The position numbers were made by a program, and so were the translations under genes. A model generated the notes under the pieces. It had not been told where the DNA came from, ran no database searches, and saw only the letters and a list, made by a program, of their open reading frames with translations. From CAIWHR01 sp963786625 (GTDB lineage: Bacteria > Pseudomonadota > Gammaproteobacteria > Burkholderiales > Casimicrobiaceae), in assembly GCA_963786625.1 (NCBI GenBank), contig CAWAZS010000007.1, positions 1-64,000 on the forward strand: a stretch of 64,000 bases of DNA, written 5' to 3'. This document shows, in pieces, positions 43,728 through 55,500 of this stretch (the stretch's first letter is position 1; each line of letters opens with the position of its first letter).

Positions 43728-46256
43728 TCAGGAAACCAGCGTCGGGCGGGTGTAGGCGATCCGGACCACGGGGGCGGACTCGCGCGCCACGTTCTCGGCG
43801 TAGTCCGCGGCCAGCGGACGGCCGAGCAGATAGCCCTGGCCGCGCTCGCAGCCCATCCCGATCAGGCGGTCGCATTGCGCCGCCGTCTCGATGCCCTCGG
43901 CGATCACGCGCTTGTCCATCGACCGCCCCAGCGCAATGATCGCATTGACGACTTCCTCCCCGTCGCCGGCGCCCATCCGGCGCACGAAGGTCCGGTCGAT
44001 CTTGATTTCCGAGATCGGCAGGTCCTGCAGCGCGCTCAGCGACGAATAGCCGGTGCCGAAGTCGTCGATGCTGATGCGCGCGCCCATGTCGCGCAGCTGC
44101 AGCATGTTCGGCAGGGCGGCCGAGAGCCGCTCGATCAATACGCTCTCCGTCAGTTCCAGCGTGATCTGCTCGGGCGTCGTTCCGCAGCTTTGGATGATCT
44201 GCCGCATCCGCGCCGCGCAACCGGGCTGCGAGAGCTGCACGCCGGAAACGTTGACGTGCAGGCGCAGCGCGCGGGCGCTGGGAATCGACCGCTGCCACCG
44301 CGCGAAATTCGAGCAGGCGAGCTGCAGTACCTGGTTGCCGAGCGGCACGATGAGGCCCGTCTCCTCGGCCATCGGTATGAACTGGCCCGGGAGGATCGCC
44401 CCCCGCTCCGGGTGGGGCCAGCGGGCGAGCGCCTCGAAGCCGTAGAGGCGCCGCGTCCGCAGGTCGAATATCGGCTGGAAGTCGACGGCGATATGGCCGT
44501 TGTCGACGGCGCGCCGCAGCTCGCCTTCCATCCAGAGCTGCGACGAGATCTCGTCGTGCAGCGCGCTGTCGAACAGCGCGTAGCGGGCCTTGCCGAGCGC
44601 CTTGGCCTTGTACATGGCGATGTCCGCATCCCGCATCACCTGCTCCGGAGCGTCGTAATGGAACGCGCTGGTCGTGATGCCGATGCTGGCCGAGGTCGTC
44701 ACGTCGGAGCCGCAGAGTCGGATGGGGTCCCGCAGCACGCGCTGCAGCCGCTCCGCGAGGTCGACGATCTCGTTGTCCGAACGGAAGTTCTCGATCAGGA
44801 TCGCGAACTCGTCGCCGCCCAGGCGCGCGACGAGATCGGTCGGCCGCAGGCAGCTCTGCAGGCGCCGGGCGACGGTGACCAGCAGGTCGTCGCCCGCACC
44901 GTGGCCGAGGCTGTCGTTGACCATCTTGAACCGGTCGAAGTCGAGAAACATCACGGCGAAGCGCGCGTCGTCGTTGCGCTTCGCGGCGGCGACGACGCGG
45001 CCCAGCTGCTCGAGGAAGTGGCTGCGGTTCGGAAGATGGGTCAATCCGTCGTGGTAGGCGATGTGGTGGAGGCGGGATTCGGCGCGCTTGCGGGCGGTGA
45101 CGTCCTGCATCTGGACGATCAGGCAACGCTCGCCCGAGCTCTCGGCATTGAAGAACGAGCCGTTCAGCGTGACCCAGACGTCGGTCCGGTCGCCGTGCAG
45201 GCACCGCGCCTCCAGCGCGAATTGCGAGGTGGAGCCGTTCAGCATGCCTTCGATCGCCGTGCGCAGCACGTCGACGTCGTCGGCGTGGACGATGGACGCG
45301 AGGTCGCTGCCGGCCACCTCGGACTCCGGGCGTCCCAGCAGGTGGCACAGCGCCTCGTTCGTCTGCAGGATCCGGGATTCCTCGGACACCAGCATCATCC
45401 CGACCGCGGCGTGCGTGAAGGCGCTGTGGAACCGGCTCTCGCTCGCCCGCAGCGCGGTCACGTGCCGCGCCGCCTCGGCGGCCTCCCGCTCGGCGGCCGC
45501 GATCCGCTCCTGCTGCACCTTCTCCACGGTTTCCGCCTGGCGGAAGTAGAAGTGCAGCGTCGACAGGAACATGGCGATGATCGGCAACGCGGCGAGCAGC
45601 ACGGTCGTGCCGAAGGCGTCGAAGGTCACGTACACGAGGCCGGAGATCGACGCGCTGGCCGCATACGCAAGCCCCAGCCAGACATGCTCCCTGAGGATCC
45701 GGACGGGCTCCACGGGCTCGCCGCGCTTGAGCGAGATCAGCGAGGCCATCAGCAGCGTGCTGGTGGCGAAATAGGCGAACGCGGCGAGCAGCAGCAGCAC
45801 GAAGAGCAGCCCGCTGCCGGCGCCGACGAGATTGCGCAATCCGGGAACCAGTAGCGTCAGCGCGCTGCCGCAGCCGTACATCGCCAGCGCCGCCATCGCG
45901 GGGCTGCCGAGGCGGCTGGTCCAGCGTGCGGACGTGCGCCAGGAGCCGACGGCCGCCTCGCAGGCGGCGGCGATCGCCGCCGCGCCCGGACCGTGCAGCA
46001 GCAGCAGCAGGAAGACGAAGATCTCGGCGCCGGCCACCGAGGTCTTCGCGCCGGGGATGCGCACGGGGAACAAACCGGTGACGGCGGCAATCGCAACGCC
46101 GGCCAGAACCTGCAGGATGGCCTTCGTGTCGAGGCTCGCGACATTGGCGACGCTGATGCCGAGGACCACCGATCCCAGCATGAACGTCGTCACCCAGAAG
46201 GCCTTGGCCGGCGGGTTGTAGTCGTGCATGGACAGGAAGGCGGGTTGCGGCGACAT
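43728..46256 (-). CDS. Membrane GGDEF/EAL cyclic-di-GMP protein with PAS domain
   Basis: About eight membrane helices (residues 1-250) are followed by a short coiled region (QAETVEKVQQERIAAAEREA), a PAS domain (residues about 290-410), a GGDEF domain and an EAL domain. The cyclase motif LVARLGGDEFAI is intact, and an RPTD inhibitory site lies five residues before it. The EAL domain keeps FEALARW, LHVNVSGVQL, LELTESVLI, ISIDDFGTGYSSL, IKIDRTF and AEGIET, so both making and breaking cyclic-di-GMP are possible. I chose the ATG at 46256 (MSPQPAFLSMHDY), because the frame upstream is proline- and arginine-rich and not membrane-like. Confidence 0.9.
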   Translation of the reverse strand: MSPQPAFLSMHDYNPPAKAFWVTTFMLGSVVLGISVANVASLDTKAILQVLAGVAIAAVTGLFPVRIPGAKTSVAGAEIFVFLLLLLHGPGAAAIAAACEAAVGSWRTSARWTSRLGSPAMAALAMYGCGSALTLLVPGLRNLVGAGSGLLFVLLLLAAFAYFATSTLLMASLISLKRGEPVEPVRILREHVWLGLAYAASASISGLVYVTFDAFGTTVLLAALPIIAMFLSTLHFYFRQAETVEKVQQERIAAAEREAAEAARHVTALRASESRFHSAFTHAAVGMMLVSEESRILQTNEALCHLLGRPESEVAGSDLASIVHADDVDVLRTAIEGMLNGSTSQFALEARCLHGDRTDVWVTLNGSFFNAESSGERCLIVQMQDVTARKRAESRLHHIAYHDGLTHLPNRSHFLEQLGRVVAAAKRNDDARFAVMFLDFDRFKMVNDSLGHGAGDDLLVTVARRLQSCLRPTDLVARLGGDEFAILIENFRSDNEIVDLAERLQRVLRDPIRLCGSDVTTSASIGITTSAFHYDAPEQVMRDADIAMYKAKALGKARYALFDSALHDEISSQLWMEGELRRAVDNGHIAVDFQPIFDLRTRRLYGFEALARWPHPERGAILPGQFIPMAEETGLIVPLGNQVLQLACSNFARWQRSIPSARALRLHVNVSGVQLSQPGCAARMRQIIQSCGTTPEQITLELTESVLIERLSAALPNMLQLRDMGARISIDDFGTGYSSLSALQDLPISEIKIDRTFVRRMGAGDGEEVVNAIIALGRSMDKRVIAEGIETAAQCDRLIGMGCERGQGYLLGRPLAADYAENVARESAPVVRIAYTRPTLVS

Positions 46257-46739
46257 CGGCGGGTCGGGTGGCTGACGTTGGTGGCGGATCGCGCCTAGCC
46301 GCGATCGGAGAGCGCCGGGAGTCCGGTCGGATGCGGGTTCCGGACGAAGAACCCGAGCCCGCGCAGGCCAAGGCCAAGGCACGATCGGGTGTTGGCTACA
46401 GATTGCGTAGTGTTCACGATGTGCATCTCAGCGGGGGATCGCAGCGATCGAAGTTTGCGTGATGGGCCCCTGCCTTTTCGCAAGACCTGTGCCAGGAACT
46501 CCGCGCGCGAGCGCTTCATGAAACATGCCACGGCCCGCTACGAAAACCATGCGGGCGGGCGTCCACCGACCCGACGCGTGCGCCAGAGGATCGCGGGCCG
46601 CGCCGCGCACCGCGGCCAGAATGCGACGGCCAGCGTTAGCCGGCGCGTCGCGCGAGCGCTTGGGTTGCGTCGACGGGAATCGCCCACGTCCCCCCGCCGG
46701 ATTGCGAACGCGGAGGGACCGCGTTCCTTCCGTGCGATA
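46257..46739. other. Intergenic region upstream of the GGDEF/EAL gene
   Basis: About 480 bases separate the GGDEF/EAL start and the end of the SnoaL-like gene, both on the minus strand. I find no convincing gene, strong hairpin with a T-run, or consensus promoter in it. A 13-base palindrome GATCGCTGCGATC lies near 46438-46450. The frame that extends the GGDEF/EAL protein upstream to 46382 is probably not translated. Confidence 0.45.
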
Positions 46740-47174
46740 TCAGTGCAACGGCCCCATCGGCTCGGTCGAGGGCAGCGCGGGGGCGGGAGAGGCGTGGTGC
46801 ATCACCATGCGCCAGCCCGACGGCGTGCGCATGAAGACGTTGGTGCAGATCGCGGCCCCGCGCGGCGTGCCGTCGCTGCCGAGCGTCACGTGCTCGACCG
46901 CGCTCTGCATCGCGAGGCCGACGGTCTCGATCATCACGATCTGGTCGAGCCGGAAGGCGAGGCGCGCGTCGCCGGCGAAGAGCTGGTCCCAGCCGGCGCG
47001 GACCGCATCGTACCCGACCAGCCGCGTGCCGCCGGGGTGGACGCAGACGATCTCCTCGTCGTCCGCCCAGGTCGCCATCATCGCCTCGACGTCCTTGGCT
47101 TCGAACGCCTGGTAGAAGGCGACCGCGGCGTCGGCGGGCGTCGTGTAGATCGGTGGAGTGCGCACTTTGGCCAT
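46740..47174 (-). CDS. SnoaL/NTF2-like protein
   Basis: The 144-aa protein has the NTF2-like cone fold pattern: ADAAVAFYQAFEAKDVEAMM, ATWADDEEIVCVHPGGTRLV, GYDAVRAGWDQLFAG and TNVFMRTPSGWRMVMHHASP. Relatives include ketosteroid-isomerase-like enzymes and stress-related proteins of unknown role. The start at 47174 gives MAKVRTPPIYTT. It follows waaF by 19 bases on the same strand. Confidence 0.8.
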   Translation of the reverse strand: MAKVRTPPIYTTPADAAVAFYQAFEAKDVEAMMATWADDEEIVCVHPGGTRLVGYDAVRAGWDQLFAGDARLAFRLDQIVMIETVGLAMQSAVEHVTLGSDGTPRGAAICTNVFMRTPSGWRMVMHHASPAPALPSTEPMGPLH

Positions 47175-47193
47175 GGAATGCCGCGACAGCGGG

Positions 47194-48254
47194 TCACCGG
47201 ATGCCCGGCCTGCCGTCTGTCGGGACCGATCCCGGAGGCAACGCCGAGCGCGCGAAATCATACACCGTCGCCGGCGCGAGGTCGCGCATGCACTTGAAGT
47301 GGCCCAGCGGGCATTCGCGCTTGAAGCAGGGGCTGCAGGCAATCTCGATCCTGGCGATTCGCGCGGCAGCCGACATCGGCGGCGTGAAGGCGGGCGACGA
47401 CGAGCCGAACAGCGCGACGAGCGGCGCCCCGACCGCGGCGGCCGCGTGCATCAGCCCGGAATCGTTGCTGACGACGACCGCGGCCAGCGACAGGAGGTCG
47501 ACCGCGGTGCCGAGGTCGGTGCGTCCGGTGAGGTCGCGCAGCGCGGATCGCGCGTCGCCGGCGGCAGCGACCACGGCTTCGGCAATCGCCTTGTCGTTGG
47601 GCGAGCCGACGATCCAGACCGTCAGGCCGGCCGCCATGAGCTGCTTCGCCAGTTCCGCGAAATGGGCGGCGGGCCAGCGCTTCGCCGGCCCGTATTCGGC
47701 GCCGGGACAGAGAATCGCGATGCGGCGCTCGACGTCGAGCCCGAGCGCGCGCACGGCGGCGGCCCGGTTCTCCGTGTCGGCGACGAGGACCGGCGCCGTT
47801 GCGCCTGGGCGGAGGCTCGCCGCGCGGCGCCGCGAGCGCGGCGTAGCGGTCGACGAGGCGCGGGAGCGCCTTGCGGTCGAGCCGGCGCGCGTCGTTGACG
47901 AGCCCCCAGCGCATTTCGCCGACATAGCCGGTGCGCAGCGGAATGCGGGCAAGCCACGGCACGAGCGCCGACTTCCAGGAGTTCGGCAGGATCGACCGCC
48001 CGGGCGTATCCGCGGGTCGATATCGCCCGGGCGAGCGCGACGCGCTCCCCCAGCGCAACGCGGCCGTGGCCGATGGTCGAATCGAAGATCTGCCCGACGC
48101 CGCGCATCCGCGCGTAGAGCGGCGCGCACCACGCGGGCGCCAGCACGTCGACGATCGGCTCGCCGTCCGGCGCGCGCAGCTGCGCGATCAGCGGCTCGGA
48201 AAGAATCGCGTCGCCGACCCACGATGGCGCGACGACCAGGATCCGGCCGCGCAT
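47194..48254 (-). CDS. waaF: Lipopolysaccharide heptosyltransferase II (frameshifted)
   Basis: WaaF adds the second heptose to the LPS inner core. Segments in order are ILVVAPSWVGDAILSEPLIA, then LPNSWKSALVPWLARIPLRT (after a frame change near 48005), then AILCPGAEYGPAKRWPAAHF (after another near 47815), VVVSNDSGLMHAAAAVGAPL and the WaaF tail CSPCFKRECPLGHFKCMRDL. The corrected length of about 350 aa is normal. The start at 48254 gives MRGRILVVAP. It is encoded after ilvE and a zinc-finger gene, an order shared by Burkholderiales. Confidence 0.9.
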
Positions 48255-48336
48255 GCTCAGCGGGCCGCGGACCGGCGCGGCACTGCGATGCTTGGCGACA
48301 TGGATCGCGGACCGCAGCGGCCGATGCGGCGCCGGG

Positions 48337-48537
48337 TCAGTGGCCGCCGCCCTTGAGCGGGCCGCCGGCGAGCCGGTAGCGCGTGCCGCAATACGGGCAG
48401 GATGCCTCGCCGGTCTCCGCGATGTCGAGGAAGACGCGCGGATGGCTGGACCACAGCGGCATCTTCGGATTCGGGCAGAACGCCGGCAGGTCCCCGGGCG
48501 CCACCTCGACGGCGGCAGGATCGCGGATCTCGGCCAT
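48337..48537 (-). CDS. Small zinc-finger protein (zf-CHCC type)
   Basis: The 66-aa protein has a C-H-C-C zinc site: FCPNPKMPLWSSHPRVFLDI, then GEASCPYCGTRYRL. This fold is shared with an accessory subunit of complex I, and its bacterial role is unclear. The ATG at 48537 lies two bases after the ilvE stop, so it is co-translated with ilvE. waaF follows about 80 bases later. Confidence 0.85.
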   Translation of the reverse strand: MAEIRDPAAVEVAPGDLPAFCPNPKMPLWSSHPRVFLDIAETGEASCPYCGTRYRLAGGPLKGGGH

Positions 48538-48539
48538 CG

Positions 48540-49463
48540 TCAGACCTTGGTGAGCCACGCCTTCTTCGCCGGGTTGCGCCCGTTCACCGTATCGAAGAAC
48601 AGCGTCTGCAATCGCTTCGTGATCGGCCCGCGGCCACCGTCGCCGATCGTCCGGTTGTCGAACTCCCGGATCGGCGTGACTTCGGCGGCGGTGCCCGTGA
48701 AGAAGGCTTCGTCGGCGATGTAGATCTCGTCGCGGGTGATGCGCCGCTCGACGACCGGGATCCCGAGCTCGTTGGCGAAGGTGATGATCGTGTCGCGCGT
48801 GATGCCGTTCAGCGCGCCGCCCGACAGATCGGGCGTGTGCAGCTTGCCGTCGCGCACGATGAACACGTTCTCGCCGGAGCCCTGGCAGATGTAGCCCTGC
48901 GGGTCGAGCAGCATCGCTTCCTCGTACCCGTCGTGCGCCGCCTCCTGGTTGGCAAGGATCGAGACCGCGTAGTTGCACACGGCCTTGGCGTTGCACATCG
49001 TGATGTTCGGGTGATGGTGCGTGTACGACGAAGTCCGCACGCGGATCCCCTTCTCGATCGCCTCGGCCCCCAGATACGCGCCCCACGGCCAGACGGAAAT
49101 CGCGACGCGCACCGGATTCGACTTCGCCGCGACGCCCATTGCCTCCGAGCCGTAGAACACGAGCGGGCGCACATAGCAGGACTCGAGCTTGTTGTCGCGG
49201 ACGCAGGCGAGCTGCGCGGCGTCGATTTCCTCCCGGGTGTACGGGATCTTCATCCCGAAGATCTGCGCCGAGCGGAACAGCCGCTCGGTGTGGTCGCGCA
49301 ACCGGAAGATCGCCGGACCTTCGGGAGTCTTGTACGCGCGCACGCCCTCGAATACGCCCATCCCGTAGTGCAGCGTGTGCGTCAGCACGTGCGTCGTGGC
49401 GTCGCGCCACGGCACCATCTTGCCGTCGTACCAGATCCATCCGTCGCGGTCGGCCATCGACAT
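48540..49463 (-). CDS. ilvE: Branched-chain amino-acid aminotransferase
   Basis: This class IV PLP enzyme performs the last step of valine, leucine and isoleucine synthesis. It shows HTLHYGMGVFEGVRAYKTPE, YVRPLVFYGSEAMGV, the PLP lysine in TMCNAKAVCNYAVSILANQE, GSGENVFIVRDGKLHTPDLS and FFTGTAAEVTPIREFDNRTI. The 307-aa length fits. The ATG at 49463 gives MSMADRDGWIWYDGKMVPW, and the next ATG two codons later is also possible. Confidence 0.95.
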   Translation of the reverse strand: MSMADRDGWIWYDGKMVPWRDATTHVLTHTLHYGMGVFEGVRAYKTPEGPAIFRLRDHTERLFRSAQIFGMKIPYTREEIDAAQLACVRDNKLESCYVRPLVFYGSEAMGVAAKSNPVRVAISVWPWGAYLGAEAIEKGIRVRTSSYTHHHPNITMCNAKAVCNYAVSILANQEAAHDGYEEAMLLDPQGYICQGSGENVFIVRDGKLHTPDLSGGALNGITRDTIITFANELGIPVVERRITRDEIYIADEAFFTGTAAEVTPIREFDNRTIGDGGRGPITKRLQTLFFDTVNGRNPAKKAWLTKV

Positions 49464-49667
49464 GGCGCAGTCTCCCCAAGGCGAAAACGAGTATTTTAGC
49501 GGATTCGGCGACCGAAGCCGGTGCCGGCGGCGACATCCTGCGCCGCAATCCTGGCGCGGCAACGAGGCGCAACGCTCGCGGGGACGCGGCGCGGGCCGGC
49601 GGGCGCCTTGGGTGCGAAGCCCGCCGGCTCGCGCCGCGTCACGGAGCGTCCCGCAGTCCTCTGAAAT

Positions 49668-52426
49668 TCACCGCCACGACGCGCCGAAGACCTGCGCCCA
49701 CAGCGCGTCGACGGCCGCGCGGCGCTCGGCATGCGGCGAGCGCATCCACGCGCGCGTGCGGCGCGCCGGTCAGCCGGATCTGGTGCTGCAGCCGCCGATA
49801 GTCGCGATAGGCATTCGCCGCCGCCGCAGCGAGCGGGGCCGGAACGAGGCCGAGCTCGCCCGCGATCCGCAGCAGCGCGATGTTGCCCAGGTTGCGCGTG
49901 AGCTCCGCGTGCTCGTGCGCGTGGGCGAGGACGAGGTACTGGACGGCGAACTCGACGTCGACCATCCCGCCCATGTCGTGCTTGAGGTCGAACAGCGGCG
50001 TCGGGTTCGGGTGGCCGGCCAGCATCCGGCGGCGCATGTCGATGACGTCGGCCGCGAGCTTCTCGCGATCGCGCGGCAGGCACAGGATCGCGTCGCGCTC
50101 GGCCTCGAAGGCGGCGCCGATCGCCGCGTCGCCGGCCACGAACCGCGCGCGGGTGAGCGCCTGGTGCTCCCAGGTCCACGCCTGCTCGCGCTCGTAGCGG
50201 CGGAATCCGGCGAGCGACGACGACATCAGCCCCTTGGCGCCGTCGGGGCGCAGCCGCAGATCGATGTCGTAGAGCTGGCCGGCGGGCGTCATGCTGGTGA
50301 GCCAGGTGATCAGGCGCCGCGCGAGGCGCAGGTAGCGCTCCTGCGCGGAGTCGTCGGCGTCGTCGTAGAGGAAGACGAGGTCGAGGTCGGACGCGTAGCC
50401 AAGCTCCTTGCCGCCGAGCTTGCCGAAGCCGATGATCGCGAACTTCGGCGGCGCCTCCGGGCCGTTCATCTGCGCCCAGACCTCGGCGAGGGTCGCCGCG
50501 AGGATGACGTCGGCGAGCGCGGACAGGTGATCGGCGAGGCGCTCGACGGTCAGCGTACCCGCGAGGTCCTGCGCGAGCAGCCGGAACGACTGCGCGTGCT
50601 TGAAGTGGCGCAGCACGTCCATCTGCTGCTCGACGTCGCCCGCCTGATCGGCGAGGAGCCGCGCGAGCTCGGTGCGCCAGAGCGCCCAGTCCGGCTCGGC
50701 GAGCAGCACGCGCGCATCGAGCAGCTCGTCCAGCAGGAGCGGATGGCGCGTCAGGTAATCGGCGGCCCATTGCGAGGCGCCCATCAGCTGGGCGAGGCGC
50801 GGCAGGACCGGCGGATGCTCGGTCAGGAGGGCGAGATAGGCGCTGCGCCGGCTCACCGCCTCGAGCAGCTCGAACAGGCGCTGGAATACCGTCTGCGCGT
50901 CGGTGCCGCCCTCCGGGAGGCTCGCCGCGGCGTGCAGCAGCTGCGGCACCAGCGCATCGACGCGTTGCCTCGACAGCGCCGGCAGCTGCACGTAGCGGCC
51001 GCTCGCGCGCACGCGGTCCAGGCCGGCGAGCAGGCCGGCGGGATCCGCGAAACCGGCCGCCGCGAGCGTCGTGCGGGCGGTGTCGGGCGCGACGTCGCCG
51101 GCCCAGACCGCGGCGAGCGCCGCGAGGTCGTGTCGGGCGCTCGCGGCCTCCGCGGTCGCGGCCGGCGCCGGCGCGGCATCGCCGGTGGGCGAGGCGGGCC
51201 CGCCGAACAGTTCCGACGAAATGCGCGGCGACCGTGGCGCGGTGCGCGCGGAGCGCCCCCTCGAACGCCTCGACGCCGGCGAACCCGGCGCACGCGTGCC
51301 AGCGCGTCGCGCTCGGCCGCATCGGCCGGCAGCGTCTGCGTCTGCCGGTCGTCGCGGTACTGCAGGCGGTGCTCGACGTTGCGCAGGAACACGTAGGCGT
51401 CGCGCAGCGCGGCGATCCGGGCGTCGGGCAGCAGACTGCGCTCGGCGATGGCCGCGAGCGCCGGCAGCGTCCCGCGCACGCGCAACCCCGGCTCGCGCCC
51501 GCCGCGGACGAGCTGCAGCGCCTGCACGATGAACTCGATCTCGCGGATGCCGCCCGGCCCGAGCTTGATGTTCGGCCCGTAGTCGATGCGCTTGCCCTGC
51601 TCGCGGATCTGGCGATGGACGTCGCGCAGTCCTTCGTACGCGTCGAAATCCAGGTACTTGCGGAAGACGAACGGCGTGACCAGCGCATGGAGCTCGTCGT
51701 GCCGGGTGCCGGTGAGCGCCCGCGCCTTGAGCCAGGCGTAGCGCTCCCAGGCGCGGCCCTGCGTGATCAGGTAGTGCTCGAGCGCCGAGTAGGGCACCGC
51801 CAGCGGCCCGCTGTCGCCGTACGGGCGCAGCCGCATGTCGACGCGGAACACGTAGCCGTCCGGCGTGATGTCGTTGAGCGCGCCGATGACGCGCCGGCCC
51901 AGCCGCTCGAAGAACTCGCGGTTCGACAGCGGCCGCGCGCCGTCGGTCTCGCCGTCCTCGGGGTAGACGAAGACGAGGTCGACGTCGGAGGAGACGTTGA
52001 GCTCGCCGCCGCCCAGCTTGCCCATGCCGATCACGACCAGCGACTGCGCGTTGCCGCGCTCGTCGCGCGGCTCGCCGTGTTCGCCGGCGAGCAGGCGATG
52101 GTGCAGGGCGACGGCCGCGCGCAGCGCGACTTCGGCGAGCGTCGTCATGTTGGCGCAGACCTCGGCCAGGTCGGCGCGGCCGGTCAGGTCGCGGGCGAGC
52201 GTCTGGATGAACACGCGGCGGCGCAGTGTGCGCAGCGTCGCGGCGAGCGCCGCCGGATCGCCACGCGTCGCCGGCCGCGGCGATCGCGGCTTCGGCGCGG
52301 CGCCCAGCGAACAGGCGCGTCGAGCGTCGCCGCGAGCTCCGCGCGCTCGTCCGGACGCAGGTCGAGCGCCGCGGTCGCGTAGCGGCTGTAGGCGAGGGCG
52401 TCGCGTAGTTCGAGGGCGTTGGGCAT
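49668..52426 (-). CDS. glnE: Glutamine-synthetase adenylyltransferase/deadenylase (frameshifted)
   Basis: GlnE adds and removes AMP on glutamine synthetase in answer to PII. Two nucleotidyltransferase domains are visible: the deadenylase half with IGMGKLGGGELNVSSDVDLV and the adenylylase half with IGFGKLGGKELGYASDLDLV. Between them lie YGPNIKLGPGGIREIEFIVQ and RMLAGHPNPTPLFDLKHDM. Frame changes near 52310, 51285 and 49735 break the gene, and the corrected end reads ERRAAVDALWAQVFGASWR to a stop at 49668. The corrected length of about 918 aa is normal. It diverges from yhdP with a 127-base gap. Confidence 0.93.
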
Positions 52427-52553
52427 GGTGGGCGGGTCGCGGACGGGGCGGGCGGGCGCCGGGCGGTCGCCGCGGTCGGGACTGACCCGCCGGTCGCGCC
52501 GGGTCGAGACACCGGCGCATCCGCTGCGGCTACAATGCGGCAGCGACTCCATT

Positions 52554-55500
52554 ATGCCTTCCGTGCGCGCTCCCCTCCGCGCTCCCGGCGCGTTTTCCGT
52601 CGCGCTGATCCGCGTCCGTCCGCGTGGTCGTCGTCGGCGGCTTCGCGGCGTTCGCGCTCGCCCTGCTGCTCGTTCGCTTCGTCGTCTTCCCGTACGTCGA
52701 ATCCTATCGCGACCGGCTCGCGTCCATGCTGGCGCAGCAGCTCGGGCACCCGGTCGAGATCGCCGCGCTGACCACGGGCTGGGACGGATGGAATCCGAAG
52801 CTCGTCATCGAGGGCTTCCGCGTGCAGGACCGGGCGCTCGCCGGCGCGGCGCCGCTGCTCGAGCTGCCCGAAGTCGGGCTGATCGTCGCGTGGACGTCGC
52901 TGCCGTTGCTCGAGCTGCGCCTGAAGGAGCTCGTCATCGACCGCCCGCGGCTCGCGATCCGGCGCGACCGCGCCGGCATCCTGCACGTGGCGGGAATCGA
53001 GATCGATCCGGCGCAGACGACCGACGATCTGGGGCTCACCGAGTGGATCCTGCAGCAGCCGGAGATCGTGATCCGCGACGCGCTGATCACCTGGGACGAC
53101 GACCAGCGCAATGCGCCGCAGCTCGTCCTCGATCGCGTCCAGTTCCGGCTGGAGAGCCGGTTCGGCCGCCATCGCTTCGGGCTCAAGGGCACGCCGCCGG
53201 CCGAGCTTGCGTCGCCGCTCGACCTGCGCGGCGATTTCACGGCCGCGTCGCTGAAGGACTGGGAGAAGGCGGACGGTCGCCTGTTCGTGCGGCTCGACTA
53301 CGCCGACGTCGCCGCGTGGCGCGAATGGCTGCCGCTGCCGGCGCAGATCGCCAGCGGCAAGGGCGCGCTGCGCATCTGGTTCCAGTTCGCGGAAGGCGAG
53401 GCACGCGAGGTCATCGCCGACCTCGAGCTCGCCGACGTCGAGGCCAGGCTCGCGGACGAGCTCCCCGAGCTCCACCTCGCGCACCTCTCGGGGCGCGTCG
53501 GCTGGCGGAGCTCGGCCAGGGAGCGGGAGATCTTCACGCGCGATCTGGCCTTCGTCACGACCGGCGGCGAGCGTCACGATCCGACGAATTTCACGCCTGC
53601 GTCCTGCGCGGCGACGCGCAGGTCCCGCGGCCTCGGGGCAGATCGAGTTCGACCAGCTGCAGCTCGAGCCGCTCGTGGCATTCGGCGCGCACCTGCCGCT
53701 GGCCGAGCGGATTCGCGCGGACCTCGCCCGTTTCGCGCCGCGCGGCACGCTCGCGCACGGCCGTGGCCGCTGGGAGGGACCGGCGGACGCCCCGAAGGCG
53801 TTCGCGGCCTCCGCCGAGTTCCGCCAGCTCGGCGTGACCGCGCAGGACGCGTTTCCCGGCGCGACCGGCATCACCGGGCGATTCGACGTGAAGCAGGATG
53901 GCGGCGAGATCAGGGTCGCCTCGCACGACGCGGTGCTCGACCTGCCCCGCGTCTTTCGTGCTCCAATCGCGTTCGACAACCTGCGGAGCGTCGTGAAGTG
54001 GGAGCGTCGCGACGCGGACCACGACGGTGCGGATCGAGCAATTCGAGTTCGCCAATGCCGACCTCGCGGGCAGCGCTACCGGGACCTGGCGCGCAAGCGC
54101 GCAGGGGCCCGGTGAAATCGACCTCGTCGCGCAGCTGTCGCGGGCCGCTCCCGGCGCAGATCGCACCGCTACCTGCCGACGGCGGTCAACGACGCCACGC
54201 GCGACTGGCTGCGCACGGCGCTCGCCCAGCGGTGCGGTCGCCGACGCGCGCCTGAAGCTCGCCGGCAACCTCGCGGAGTTCCCGTTTGCGGACGGCAAGG
54301 GCGGGCAGTTCGTCGCCACGGCGAAGGCGACGGGCGGCGACGCTCGCCTACGCGCCCGACTGGCCGCCGCATCGAGGGGATCGACGCGGAGATACGCGCT
54401 CGACGGAACGCGGCTGCGCGTCGACGGCGCGCGCGGGCAGCTCTTCGGCGTCGATCTCGGCAAGACGCGCGCGGAGATCCAGGACGTCACCGCCGCCGTG
54501 CCGCTGCTGACGGTCGACGGCGAGGCGACCGGCCCCGCCGCGGGCTTCCTGCGGTTCGTCAACGAAAGCCCGGTCGGCGGCGCGGATGGGCAAGCTCACT
54601 CGCGAGCATGGAAGCATCCGGCAACGGCCAGCTCGCGCTGAAGCTGGGCGTGCACCTCGGCGGCCCGATGACGACGACCGCGGTCGGAGAATTCGCGCTC
54701 GGCCGATGGGCAGCTGCGGGTGCCCGGCGTGCCGACGCTCGCCAAGGTCAACGGCAAGCTCGCCTTCAGCGAGCGCGAGGTCCACGGCGCGCGACGTCGC
54801 GATGGAGGTGCTGGGCGGCCCGACCAGGCTCGCGATCACCGGCGCCGGCGACCGGCTCCGCGTCAGCGCGCGGCGGCGCGGTCAACCTCGCTGCGCTGCG
54901 GCGCGAGTATGCGACGGCGTATCTCGATCGCCTGTCGGGAACCGTCGACTGGACGATCGCCGTCGACGCGCGGCCGGGCGCATCGAGCTGGGTGCTCGAG
55001 AGCACGATGAAGGGCGCGCTCGTCGACCTGCCCGGCGCCGCTGGGCAAGGTCGCGGCCGACGCGATGCCGCTGCGGATCGAGCGCCGCGACGACGCGACG
55101 CCGGCCGGCACGGATTTCGTGACGGCGTCGTACGGCCGGGTCGCGCAGCTCGCCGCGCACCGCAGCTCCGGCGCGAGCGGCCCGACCGTCGATCGCGCGC
55201 TGCTCTCGCTCGGCCGGGCGATCGAGCGTCCCGACGCGGCGCGGGCCGAGCGTCCCGGGCTGTGGGTGCGCGCCGAGCTGCCGGCGCTCAGCGTCGACGA
55301 TTGGCTCGCGCGCGACGCGCCGAGCGAACCGCGACGGACGGCGAGCGGCCCGGCGAAGGGCTCGCGCTCGCCGGCGCGGATCTCGACGTCGGCCAGCTCG
55401 AGGCGCTGGGCCTGCGCTTCAACGACCTCCGCGTGAGGATGCGCGAGGCGCCGAGCGGCTGGCTGCTCGACCTCGACGGCCGCGAGATTGCCGGCACCGC

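Noticed and set aside
46257..46382. Longer start for the GGDEF/EAL protein
   Set aside because: The added 42 residues are proline/arginine-rich, and the ATG at 46256 leads straight to the membrane region.
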